Shown here: positions 43,559 to 55,739 of the stretch, piece by piece | Layout: the number at the start of each line of letters is the position of its first letter | Numbering within the stretch: position 1 is the stretch's first letter | NCBI RefSeq assembly: GCF_963678635.1 | Contig: NC_087069.1 | Location: forward strand, 31,352,776-31,416,775 | DNA from: Symsagittifera roscoffensis | Taxonomy: Eukaryota > Xenacoelomorpha > Acoela > Convolutidae | Length of the DNA: 64,000 nucleotides | Direction of reading: 5' to 3' | Made by a program: the position numbers and the translations under genes | The notes under the pieces: model-generated | The model's input: only the letters and a program-made list of their open reading frames with translations | Databases searched by the model: none | Told to the model about the DNA's origin: nothing

Positions 43559-44015
43559 GTTAATATAATATCTGAAGTTGGATAAACAAATATTGTTTTG
43601 GCGTTGTCGAAATCATTTTTTTTCTGAAGCCATATGGGATATAAAAGGTAACGTTCAAACTGCGCGGAAAAGCAGCATTTTTAGCCAAACAGATTAAATT
43701 TCAGTTTAAGTATTAGTTATTAATTGAAACTAAGTGAGTGCTTCAAACTTTGGAAGCAAAACGAATCGGGCAAAACAGTATCGTACAAATTACTCTAAAG
43801 GTAAAATTATATACAATTGATTTCTGATTCCCGGCTTAACAAAAAAGACTAGTCAATTGATTTTCATCCACAAAAAAATATTATCATGCAATTCCATACC
43901 ATTCCGTAAAAGAAGAAAATTTATGAAAATGGTATGACGAACATTTTTTCCTTTAATGGAATCGTGTGAATAATATGTTTTCTTTCTGCGCTCACAAAAA
44001 CGGGAGGGAGTTTCG
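43559..44015. other. Intergenic AT-rich stretch
   Basis: Nothing recognisable between the gene end and the plus-strand LINE relic. Confidence 0.5.
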
Positions 44016-46760
44016 ATGCCATTTGCGGCTACTGCAGTCGCGTGTCGGGTCCACCTCGGGAAGGCAAAGCCCAAAACCTGGCAATTTATCCGCCCTATTT
44101 CTAATACAAAAGTCAGACGTACTCAAGCTAGTGTTTGGTATCACGGATGGAGCCACCTAAAATGCAGTCGATTTGCAAACCTCACTCAATACCATAGAAA
44201 TTTATACTGCCCTAGCTGTGCAAATAACCATATCCTTCCTCTGCCAGTAAAAGATATGCGTGAAAGGCCAACCAAGCCTAAGACCATTAACCTTGCCGCC
44301 CTTGTGGCAACTCCCCCAGAAAGATACTAACACCAACTCTCAAAAACCATTGATCAACCAGTACTATTCTCTCGCTTTTATCAAATTGTCCCGGCAACCA
44401 ATCACAAACAAAGCATCTAATTTTTCTCCATTCAAACTACAACGGGATCTCAGTTAAAGCACACAGAAATTGCAGCATTTATGTGCAAATACCAAATACA
44501 CAATACGGAAAAACGGCACTCCTCGCTAGACCCAATTTATACTTCCTTGAGAAACGACCGCCCACGAGAGGGAGATGCATTTCTTAATTCCTTTCAGAAC
44601 TCGCTCCTCAAAGAAGATATAGAAACAGTGGAAGACTAGTCAATGAAGGCGCAAAGTTTAAGAATAATTGGCAACAAACAAAATCTCTGCTTCACAAATT
44701 CTAACATCCACCGACTCGAGAAATTACTGACTCTGACTTCATCCCTTGAGACGACCTCGACCAAACTCATTTACCACTCGGCGAATCATCTCCTTGGTTC
44801 CCAGACTTATATCTTGCCTTATCGTCGTTTTTATTATCTTCAAACTGCAAACAGCTTTTACCTTAAGGGTCAATGCATTTGCCAATTTGAATGAGTCTTT
44901 CTCTATCAGAGGATGTTCTTTTAAGTGCGAAAAAACCTTTTCAGTTTTCAAAACAGCCAACTGGGATGAGTTCACAGAAAAAGGAGAAGTGACGTTCTAA
45001 AACTGTTTTTATGAAGGACGTCGGTTTTTTACTCCTTCGTGAAATTAAAAATGCAAAAACAAATTAGCATAAGAGCACTAAAGAGTTTGGTCCATTTAAA
45101 AAACCTGGATCATGTTTAAATGGAAAAAAAGCGAAAGAAAAATAGAAAAAAATGGCAGGAGTTCTTCGGGGTTTTCAGTCTTTTGAATCGCCGCACGTCC
45201 TGAACACAGTTGTGAAAAATGGCTTGTGCTTGTTTCTTGAATGAAACTAATTCCGTTGCAGGATCTCATCCAATATCTTAAACTGGCAAAAAATTATCAG
45301 AGGCTAAACAATTAGCAAACGCTGTTAACGCTCAATACACGAATCTGAGAATCCATAAATTCAACAAACAGAAACTAAATTTTTTTTAAAGTTAGATTTG
45401 TCTAAAGCCTTTGAAATTGTCTGTCATTGTAAATAACTGGATCTTATTCGGCACTGTTGTACCTGACAGTTAAATTGAATGGTTTGCAAGTTATCTGAGT
45501 TGTAGTCAAGCCGAAAAGGGGCGCCTTGTCTTCGTCCAAGAGTGTATCTTCAGGCTACTCCCCAAGGTTTTGTCCACTGGGCCGCTTTTGATTTTTACGT
45601 GCACGGTGCACTCAAACCTCCTGCTGAAGTCAAACTACAGTCTTCTGATAAATTTCACCTTTTGGTTCAATCGAGCGATATGAAACATGCCCCTGTTTCA
45701 TAGCAAATTACATGCCTCTTTGTTGCTTACGGCTCGCTCGAGTTTTTTTGCTACTAGGGGATCTGTAAGTCCATTCACGTCGCATAACAGAGTTCAACTA
45801 TGACCCTAAAGTTAAAATATGTCAAACACTACTGACAGTCCAAATTCATTCCAAAGTTTTCGATGTCTTTTCGACTTTTTGCTCGTTTTTCCCGAACAAA
45901 GCGAGCAAAGCCATGCGCAAAATCTTGTTCCTGAACGCGGGGTTCTGTTCAAACTGAAGTCAATCGGAAGACACTTTAATTGTAAAACATTAATCAGGCC
46001 ATCCTGGACTACGCCTATCCAGCTTGTTCTTACGCCGCGTAGCCCAGCTTGGTCTCAATGATACCTCCTTACGTAAATTGCAATTAATGCGAAGTGCAGC
46101 TTTACGGATAGTGACAGGGTGTATTAAGATTGGTCACAGTGGCCACCTACTTTCAAACTGCAATTTACTTATTTTGGAAAGTCATCACAAGCTATTTGCT
46201 ACTTAGTTCGCCGCAAAGAGTTGCTTGATAATGAAAACCTCCGTTTTTAGCGTGCCCATATTCAACCGCCCCGTCAGCTCTGCTTTCACGTCATATTTTT
46301 TTTAAAAAAAAGAACAAGCTGAACATAATTCATTAGAAGCAAACGAGTCTGACGATTTGAATCACCTGATAGGGTTCACAAACAACAATTTCAAAACTAT
46401 TTTTTGAAGAATCGTCTCACCAACAGAGTATAGGAAGCCATAGATGAAGAACCCCACCGCGCAAAGTATCTTCGAAAGGCCCCAGATTTTTCAAAACAGA
46501 ACAGACCCTCCTTCGCTCGACTAAACATACATCGCCAAAACAAGATCAGGATACAGCCCCTACCTAAAGACTTATTTGAATAGGACAGATTCAAATTTCC
46601 CCCAAACTGTCCCTACGGCCCTGCTCCCCGTATAGTTTTACACTTATTTAACATCCCCCAAAGTAAGACCAACCTGACTCGAATTGACTTGTTGTTTCGG
46701 CCTACGGAGGTCGCAACATTTCTTCGACTTGGCGAGATCATGCCGGACGCTAAAAACTAG
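44016..46760 (+). pseudogene. Decayed LINE with N-terminal zinc finger, endonuclease and RT
   Basis: The first piece (44016-44330) ends with HLKCSRFANLTQYHRN and YCPSC, a Cys/His finger like that preceding the endonuclease in some LINEs. An endonuclease-like start follows (KHTEIAAFM near 44460), then broken RT sequence (DLSKAFE near 45390). Next is LRKLQLMRSAALRIVTGC (46024-46206), a typical post-RT block, and DLLFRPTEVATFLRLG near 46690, a typical C-terminal block ending at TAG 46758-46760. Stops and frameshifts are frequent. It is unlike the other two LINEs in sequence and in orientation. Confidence 0.75.
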
Positions 46761-49306
46761 CTAATATTAAGATTTTTTCATACATGCAGGCGAAACTAGC
46801 TTCGCGACATTTGCGAAACTTTTCAGCGTTGCATTAAAGGATAGTGAAAAAAAGACAGAAGTTGGTGTTTTTTACAAAAATAAGCTGAAACAAAAAAAAA
46901 CAAAAAGTTGAATAATTTACTTAAAATTGAAACTTTTTGTATTTTTGTATGGCTATGAAGCCTCTTTTGAAAAACTGATTTGTTGGAAATAGTGGTGTCT
47001 TTTTTGGACAGATTCGGGTTTAAATTATGATTGAAGTTTTTTGATAGCTTCTTTGAAGCCTCAACTTTGAAACATTTTGAGATTTAAAATAGTGCACAGT
47101 TTTTTGAGCAGATGAGGTGTATCTCCTGATCTACAATAATGACTTCACAAAAATGACTTTACCTTCTTTAGAAATTTTGATTCTTGTGTAAAAAACAGCA
47201 TCTGATCTGCGTCAAGGGTGAAATTGAACTTTTTACATGCAAATATTAGCAACAAAAATATAAACATAAAATTTTTCTCAGTTTTGAACTTTTGTATAAA
47301 AAAGTCTTGATATACAGTTTTCCGTAGTTTTTCCCACACAGTGGAAAAATAGTTTTTGAAAAAGACTGCAACCAAAAATTCGTTCAAATTAATTTCAAGA
47401 TGAGTTTTGGTTTTTCTCAGGAAAGTGTCCACGACCAATTACGATTTTTTTCCGTTTAATTTGTGATAACTGTTTTAATTTTAGTGAACTATTTTTTCCA
47501 AAGAAGAATAACTTGATTATTGAACATCAAAATTGTAGAGATTAGGAAATACTTGAATTAATTGGATAAGTCACAACATTGGAACGCTTTAAGCCAAAAA
47601 AGTACAATACCTAAGTCTTTCTAAAAATCATTAATTCCCTCTTAACTTCAACACACACTTACGCTCAAAACTTTAATTGAGCGTCAAATGAAACAATCAG
47701 AGGCCACCGAAGCTGAAACCGATTAAGCTGAAAAGCAGGAAAAAATATGAAAGAAAATCAAAAAAATTTAAGACTAGAAAAAATAAAGAATTATTAAGTC
47801 CCTCTCACCCTCAAAACACACAAGCCAATACAAATTGTTTCCAATGTCGAAAGACCAAAAATGATGCCAATAAGCCGATTTAATGTAGGGCAACATTTAT
47901 CAAGCTATAAAAGAACAGAAAAGTTATGATAAACTATAATTTCTTCGAGGGTTTTTAGCATTTTGTACAAACAAACCAAATTAATTTGGTCAGAACAATG
48001 TGCTTTAGCGGAAAAAAGTTAGATAAAGTCAGTTTTTGATTTAAGCAACATGAAAGAAATCGATTATACAAAAAACTTGCAATACAAAAAAGGTTGGATA
48101 TATGGAAAGTAAGCTGACAATTCATAACCAGACAAACGATAGGACGATCATTCTTTAATACTGAAAAACATGTTTTTTTTAAAAAAAAAAAAGACAGGTG
48201 CTGACCGTTTCTAGCTAGGGCCATTACCGTCTGATAAATTTTGTAAGGGTTAGATAATTTTGCCAAATTCAAAGCAACACATTTGATAACTGAAGAAAGG
48301 ATTGAGTGATTTTATCAAACTGGGTTTTAACCCGCATAAAGTCTATTTTTATTTGATAACGCTTGCTAATCCCAAGCGTAATCATAACTTATTCTCGATA
48401 TTTCAAAAAGTTTAGGGACTAATTTGAAAGTTTACACTTTAAAAAAATATCAAAAGATAAACATTTCTCAAAAATTTTTTATGTTTGTAGTTGCTTCAAG
48501 TGAAAAAATTTAATTTGAAAAAAGCGAAAAAACACAATCGCAGCGTTGGAGAAGCATTTAGACAATAATTAATCAACATATACTTTGGTAGACTCTTGTT
48601 TGATTCGAAACAATTAATTACTCTAAAAGGGCGTCGTTGTTCAAAAGGTCGTTGCTGGGCAAGTTTTTTAAAATATTAATTCAAATTTTTTTCAGTTTCG
48701 TTGCGTTCATTGATTATAACCAACTCTGTCGGATGTTTTTTTGCACCATTAGGATCAAATGAATCAACTTACGATGGATGGAGAAAAAGCCGAATTTCAC
48801 TGAAGAAGATTTATATGCATACATAATTTCCTAGGATTAAAAAAAAAAATTGACACACAAACAAAGCAGAGCCTCAAACTACTTGGATTGCAACAGAAAC
48901 AGAAGATTGCAGTCTAATCCAAAAAAAACCGAAGCTACAGTAAGAAAAATTGAAAATTTCAAAAAAATTAAACCATCCAAAAACTTTTCATTTTCATTAA
49001 ATGAAAAAATTTATTTTTAGATAAGCTTGTAGAAATCTGTAACCAGCAGTAATTAATCGAAAAAAATCGGTAAACTGAGTTGAGTTCTTATGTCTAACTC
49101 ATAGAGTAAATTCAGATAGGGTACACTGTCTGCTCGTCACTCTATCTTATTTTCGGCCGGATAGATTCGTGCAACTTCTTAGTCTAAAACCGATCTTAAT
49201 CTTACTCTTATATCTACTAGTCTCAATTAGTCTCAATAGATCTAGAGTATACTGGTTTATTGCGAGTCAGTCTCTGGGAGACTAAGTTCTAAGCAACATT
49301 TCCGAG
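46761..49306. other. AT-rich non-coding stretch
   Basis: No gene recognised. At about 48685-48745 the sequence resembles the end of ARB2A-like intron 2 (shared GCGTTCATTGA and then CCAACT.TCTGT.GG), described under findings. T and A runs lie near 48174-48192. Confidence 0.4.
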
Positions 49307-49349
49307 CCCCCCCCCCCCCCCCTCGAAAAAAACCCTAGATCCGCCCCTG
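49307..49349 (-). mobile_element. Poly-C tract with hAT-like terminal repeat
   Basis: Sixteen C (49307-49322) are followed by CCCTAGATCCGCCCCTG at 49333-49349. Its reverse complement starts CAGGGGCGGATCTAGG, a form common at ends of hAT-type elements. I did not find the partner end, so this is a solo end at best. Confidence 0.4.
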
Positions 49350-50988
49350 CAAAATGCTATTGTTATTGCCAGCCTTGAAATACAAGGATGCTATCAGAGT
49401 TTAAAAAACAAAAATGAACATGAATGAAGTGAGATAAGGAACGGCGTTTTTTTCTATTGGGTTTGCTGCTTCTCAGTTAGTGAAATGTCCAAAACTACGA
49501 AAATATTGAAAATGACAAAAAAATCAAGTTAATCTGAAATTAAAGTCTTTGAATTCTGTTGCAACTACATAATTTTAAGCAGGAGAATGACATGAATTCA
49601 GCATCTTTAACAAAATTAAGCTCAGTTGATTGCCTCAAATAAACCATTTTGCGCCAAAATTTTTTCAATACACGAAACAAAAAATCTAGTGTTGTTAGCT
49701 TTGAACTGCTCAATACATTCCGGTTTCAAGCAAACACGAATACCACGTTCTAGGGCTATCTATGAGGCTTGATACGAGTAGATTTGTAGTACATATTTAC
49801 TATGATGAGGTTATACTTTCGTGCATATTGACTATCAATGCAATTTAGATAAACATTTTCAAAAGTTATTAAATTTTTCTAGCGTTCCGAAAAAAATATC
49901 TAGAAATTTAAAAAAAGCAAAATTACTTTAAAAATTCTACTTCTCAAGTCCCCCACAATCACAATTTTTCAAAAATTATGTGAAATCTAACTGACATGCA
50001 GATAAACTGAAGACATTACATTTTTACCTTTCACAGTAAGTCGCACCTTGAACAAGTCGAGTGTTTTGAGACAAAAAGTGTTTGTGTGAGTCGGGAAGGG
50101 AGGAAGTATCAAGAAGAGCTAGACTTTTTTGTATTTTTTCAGACCAGTGCGCCTCAAATAGCATACTACATCTTATTACTGGTTTTTGCAGTTCCTCATG
50201 ATCAAATGGGTGATTCTACTATGATGACATGGCATGAAAAAGAACCGGACGTTTCCAGAGTAGTTCACAAAAATACATGCAAAATTTAATTCCTTGACAC
50301 AGCGAGAGAAAGAGAGAGAAAGAGCCAAAACGTAGGAATGCAAGCGAACCGACAGAAAAAGGGACAAAAGCCTCAAAGTCGGAAAAGGTTATGAAAATGT
50401 TGGAAAAAATGCTTTATCGATAAATTTTCAACATTTGTTTCAAAAAAGCTTTTCTTTGGAAAACATGCCAAGAAACACAATTTTCAGCATTAAATAATTT
50501 ATCACACAAAATGTAGCACTAACCCAAAGTCAAACTTATTTGAGCAGACGCACTTTTGAATCAAAATAAAATTTTTGTCCTAAAATTGTTGAGCTACGAT
50601 TTTTTGAAACTTGAAGGTCTTAGGTCCCTTCTGTGCATAAAAAAGAATAAAAATTCATTTTACCCTTAAAACGACGCATTATAATGAAAGCAAGCCAATT
50701 TAATTTAGCTTAAATCAAACAAGTAGAGCTTTCTTTCCTAGTGGAAAAAGAAAAGGCAAGTCAGAGTTTGTGAATAAAAACATAACCGTGATAAACAATT
50801 ATAGTGCAAAATTTTTCAAGTAGTCAAAAGTTTCTGGTTGAAGTTGAATAGGCCTATATTAGGCAGACAAACTACTGTACGAAAATCAGTTTTTCAAAAA
50901 TTGTTCTTGGCTGTAATCGAAACAAGGAACTTAAAGTTCTGTAACTGGGAAGTAACTCCTACTTTATACCGGAAAAACGATTAGCTTA
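49350..50988. other. AT-rich non-coding stretch
   Basis: No gene or clear repeat recognised. Short open frames near 50086-50376 show no motif. Confidence 0.45.
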
Positions 50989-51384
50989 TACCCGGGTTGA
51001 CCTCCATACACCGAAAATGCTTATCATACATTTCCATACATCAAGTCTGTGGGAAAATGCTCTTTATACATTTTTCATATAATTTTGAAAAATGGGTGAA
51101 AAAAGATATAAATTAATTTCTGCGGCTGTTTGATTCTAATAAAACAATCTGGTGATAAAAATACAAACACAACCAAAATTTTTCAAAAATTAAATTTAGA
51201 CACAGAAAAATCCACCTTCTGGTTTATGGAAAAACACCTATCATACAACTTTCATATATGTAAAAATGCTTATCATAGAGTTATCATACAATTTTCTGTA
51301 CGTATGGAATTGTTTGAAATTGTGTGACAAGAAGTTTCTTATATATGAAAATTGTATGATAAGAAGTTTTGGTCAACCCGGGTA
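50989..51384. mobile_element. 396-bp MITE with TA target duplication
   Basis: Perfect 14-bp terminal inverted repeats, TACCCGGGTTGACC at 50989-51002 and GGTCAACCCGGGTA at 51371-51384, are flanked by TA on both sides (50987-50988 and 51385-51386). Inside, CTTATCATACA-type segments recur in both orientations. TA target sites and short inverted ends fit a Tc1/mariner-type non-autonomous element. Confidence 0.85.
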
Positions 51385-51589
51385 TATAATATACTATTAA
51401 AGTAAGCTGAGAGTGCAGAAAAACTTTCCTGTGACACTGATTGTTTTAAAAGCGAATAAATTCTAGCTTTTGGTTGCAATATCTTAAAATAAAATGTCAT
51501 CGGGTGAAAAAATTAAACAAAAATGAAAATTATCAAACCAAAAAGGCAAAATTACGACTTTTTTGAGAGGACACATTTGTAAATTACTA

Positions 51590-51960
51590 CTCTCAAGGCA
51601 ATTTAAGTAGACAATTCCACTAAACTTTCAAACGGTCACTATGTACTAAGATACGATATACATTTCTGGTCTACCGTGCTATGTATTAAGATTGGGTATA
51701 GAGTCTAAAAGGTTTCAGTGTGATGATAAAGAAAAGGTAAGAAAAACGGTATTTTTTGGTTTTTCTCTAGTTTTTTTTCGCAAAAATCTCGGGGCTCGTT
51801 ATTTAATTGGTGGACATTTTTGTTGTATTACGTGTAGATTGTGGAATGAAGGTATTTTGGTTTTTGGATCATGGTAAGTCAATGGTAAAAGTTTTGCGCA
51901 AAAATTGATATTTTTTATCAAAAACTGCAATTTTTTCTAAAAATTTTTAAAACACAAAAA
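51590..51960 (+). repeat. Inverted-repeat partner, left (possible Polinton end)
   Basis: It matches the reverse complement of about 63592-64000 over several blocks: TTTCAGTGTGATG, GGTTTTTCTCTAG, GTTATTTAATTGGTG, TATTACGTGTAGATT and TTTTTGGATCA.GGTAAGTCA. It has about 30 bp less than the right copy near 51700. It lies just left of the DNA polymerase relic. Confidence 0.8.
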
Positions 51961-52239
51961 AATTCGTTTCAATTAAAACTAGTACTAGTTTTTTCAAAAT
52001 ATTGCTTAGTTATTCTGCTGTATCTGAAAAAAAATTGTATAAAACTTAATTTGAACTTATTAGGCTTGTTGTCATAGCAGCAATAAGTTATGCTACACAA
52101 GCATAGCGTTACCGTACATCTAAATTCCCCTCTGAAAATTCACGGCTCCCATTTATCATGCTTTTTATGGATACTGCAGCACGTTCGAGGTAAGAATTTA
52201 AATTTTGCATCTGCCTTGAAAGAGTCTCTGCATTAATTT

Positions 52240-55200
52240 TCCCTCATTTCTTCCCAAGCAGCTCTCTTTTCTGGTTGGATACAGTCATACAAGTTTTCGC
52301 CAGCAAGTGCTAAGTAAAGTTAGTCTATACTCATCTCCAACTCTTCAAACTTGTTTACATCACAGAACTTGTCAAAGAAATTGTAAAACAGCTCCAATAT
52401 TTTCAGTTTTGCATACTAAAGTATAAAAAATCCAACAATGATAGGTTCTCGTTGCTCAATGGTTGATTTCCACAATTTCATCTCATAAAAATCTTGTTTA
52501 ACTGCATTCAGTTTTTTAAACAGTGGTTCATTGATTGCCTCATGGGTTTTTTGATCATTGAGACAATTCGTGATTGTATGCCTGGCTCTAATCATGATCT
52601 GATATCCATAAGAAGAATTACCCAAAAGTTTCATTGTTTCTGCTACAACTCCGAATAGAAGGTTTTCATCTCTTTCCTTCTCTTCTAGCATTAACCACTA
52701 ATTGAAAGAAATTATCGAAACATTTTCGAGGAGAATACTGAGCAAAACGGTTAATTTTGGTACACTGCAAGCCAAGTTTCAAATAAAAGTTGAACAGAGG
52801 ACTAATAGCTGTTCCTTTTTCTTGCTTCAAACTAGATATCAGCATTTTCTGAGGTTGTTTTAACGTTTCGTTTTCGAATGCATAGCTTTTTATGGAGTCT
52901 CAAATATCCTTTCTTCCAACTTCAGTATTTTTGAAAATTAGAAGAAATTTGGCAAGTTTTGATTTTAGTTCATCTGGAACAACTAAACCGAACTGAACGT
53001 AGCCAAAAAGAGATCCATTTTTTATTTTTCCTATAAAGTAGTCTGTCGCAAGAGGTTTTTATTAGGGAAAATGGGTTCCGACATGATTTTTGATCTTGTC
53101 ATCGGTTTTGAAATTTTCCCGCCACTAACATTCCCACATTTCTTCAACATTGTATCCTTTCTCTTTGATGTAAACCCTTTTCATATCATCTATATCTCTC
53201 TCTCTTCTTATTACTTTGCTCAATATCCTTATCTGTTAGGAAGGGACTATCTTCTTGACAGGAACAGAAGTGTTAGTAACATCTCATTGCTTTGATTACT
53301 GTTTTGCAGTGACCACAGTAACCGTCCACATTAAAACAGTCGATTTTCTTCTGTTTTCGAGATGTAAAAAACGTTCAATTTTGCATTCTGGTCCTTTTTC
53401 TTGGTAGAAAGACGTGACCATATTCTCAAAGTTGCGAGATTGATTATGCCTGGCTTTAAACTCCAGCATATCGGTGTCAAACTGCCATCTCGTGTAGAGT
53501 CCTGTTGGCACATCTTGACACATTGAGAAAGGATAAAGCTGGCTTGCATCAGTTCCACCGATTGTTTTACATATATTTGATGACTTTCTGGTGATTGTCT
53601 CATCAACTTAAGTTTTTCGAGTGAACACAATGCAAGGTCCACCAGTCGTGTCTTCGAATTTTTTCACAGAAATCTTTATCACTTTCGCAAAATGGAAAAA
53701 ACTTTTGCAGAGTTGTGTAGACAAAATTTTGCTAGATTCGGAAGAGTGCATTGAAGTGCCAATTCATCTATTCCCTTGTTATGATGAAACTGAATAGTGT
53801 TTTGCATTGCTTCCATGGTTGGAAAACTATCCTTGTTTTTGTACATTGCAAAAAGCCTTTTAACACACTCATTCCGTTTTTCTGCTAAGTAATTTGTAAG
53901 TAATTGTAATTATCCATAGCATAAGGGGGGTACAGTTCTGATTCGAAGCTTTCTCAGTGCTTGTTTCTCATCAAGCTTACTTTTTTTCCAGCTTCTCATA
54001 ATCAATGAAATCTTTGTCCAATGGATTGTAGTTTCTAAGTTTGCTGAAAAAGGCTTCAAACGGTGGCACTTTGGGAAACTCAAGTTTGTCTGATTTATCA
54101 AACCACTCATAGGGAAAAATCCTTTCGTTTAGCTAGCTTTATAGGCTTTGAGAAAGGAGTTCAGAATTGTTGCTCTACCCAGAAACTTCATTATGTCGAA
54201 CAATTGTTCATCTCCCAACTTGAAAGATATAAAATCGTTCGCTTTTTGATAACTGATGTTTCTGGTTCTTTACAGTATCAAATAAGAGAATAAGTAGAAC
54301 TTAATCAATTTAAAGCAATGTTGAATACAAAAACAGGCAAAGCATTTACATATCTTTCCAGTTACATATCAATGAAATCAGTTTTCTGTATTCTCAAAAT
54401 CTGGGTTGACATATCTGCTTCTTCCATGTCTTCAACGCATTCGTCTTCGTACTCAAACTGGTGAGTTGAATAGTTTTTATCCCGTTCGTTCAGCTGATTG
54501 AAGATCTTTTTCATTCTTTCCTTAACAACATTTTCAACATCTTGGGTTTTTTCTCATCTACAGCCTACTTGCTCAGCTACAAAAACAATTATCAATTTCT
54601 GTGGATACTTTGCTGTACAAAAAATTGGGTTCATCAATCAGATTCGATGATATGGATACTGAAATTGGAACATATTCTTTCAGTTCATCTGTAGGAACAC
54701 CGATCGACCCAAAACCGAAAAGTGCTAGTTTATTGAAGAGATTGTCGCTTCAGAAACTGGAAGATTGAATCCTTCAAACATTTCGAACAAGGTTTCACGA
54801 AGCTCATACACATTTTTTGGATAAACTTGCATCATTCATTCCTTGCATCTCAGAACTGGGACACCGGAAACACTTGAAGAAGCTATCTATAATATTTGTA
54901 TGAACTATTTGATTAATAAACTTCAACAGTTTGAATGTTTTTTCAAATTTTTATAAAATTCGTCGATCTAGTTCTCCTCTGTGCTCACCTTCTTTGATAT
55001 CGAAATTGTATATAAAGCTGCTTCTTTGCACAACTTCCTCGATAACAAGTAAGTTTTCAACAGAAACTCTACGAAAACTCTTAGGATCATAATCAGTCTT
55101 CGTTATGACTTCTGTAAAATATGAATATGTAAAGTTCTCTAAAGAGAAATGCGAGATCAATGTGTCCGTTCGTGAGGAAAAGACACAAATTATTTTTGTA

Positions 55201-55735
55201 TGGTTCCTTGTCTGGTTAGATAAAAGACAGTTCACTTGCGTATGTCGTAGTAAAGGCTCTGTTAAGACCGAGAACGGACATTCCATTGGGATGTTTTTGA
55301 GCAAAGCAGCAAAAATTGTGAGGTTAGAAACAATTTGAATCTCCGTTTTGTGCTCTGCATTTCTGGGTATACTGCTCCACAACATCATTTTTTAAATTTA
55401 GCTTCATTTGTTACCAAGTATGCTTTAGTATTGTTTACTTGTTCGTGGAAATTTGATATTCACCAGCCTCAATACTTCGAAGAACAAACCCCAGAGAAAT
55501 GCTGATTTTACCAGCAGAATCGAGCTTAATGAAGGCTTCTTCCGGCTTCTTGTTGATCATTTTAGTATCTAACTTGGACTTCGGAAGGTAAATACCTTAT
55601 GTCTACCGTTTTCCATTTCTGTTCCACCGAGCGTCAAACTCCTCATTGAGTTTCTCTCCATTTCCCCATTCCTCCTCCACAATCTTCTTCAACTCCGCTA
55701 CAGTATCGTTTGGCTTTCGTTGTTTTTATAAAATG
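52240..55735 (-). pseudogene. Type-B DNA polymerase relic (Polinton/Maverick-like)
   Basis: Right to left it has an N-terminal acidic segment (near 55700), the block KSDKLEFPKVPPFEAFF and KLRNYNPLDKDF (near 54060), and motif A as DASQLYPFS (near 53545). PTGLYTRWQFDTDML with a CxxC pair (near 53340) follows, then motif B as KLLGNSSYGYQ and REPIIVGFFIL (52416-52691). Motif C should follow near 52330, where the expected Asp-Thr-Asp-Ser reads as Ile-Asp and then a stop. Frames are broken repeatedly. Protein-primed polymerases of this group replicate Polinton/Maverick elements and related animal DNA viruses. This copy cannot be active. Confidence 0.8.
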
Positions 55736-55739
55736 AAAT

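Noticed and set aside
43853-44074. Short open frames on both strands before the plus-strand LINE
   Set aside because: No motif. Overlapping frames are open by chance in short sequence.
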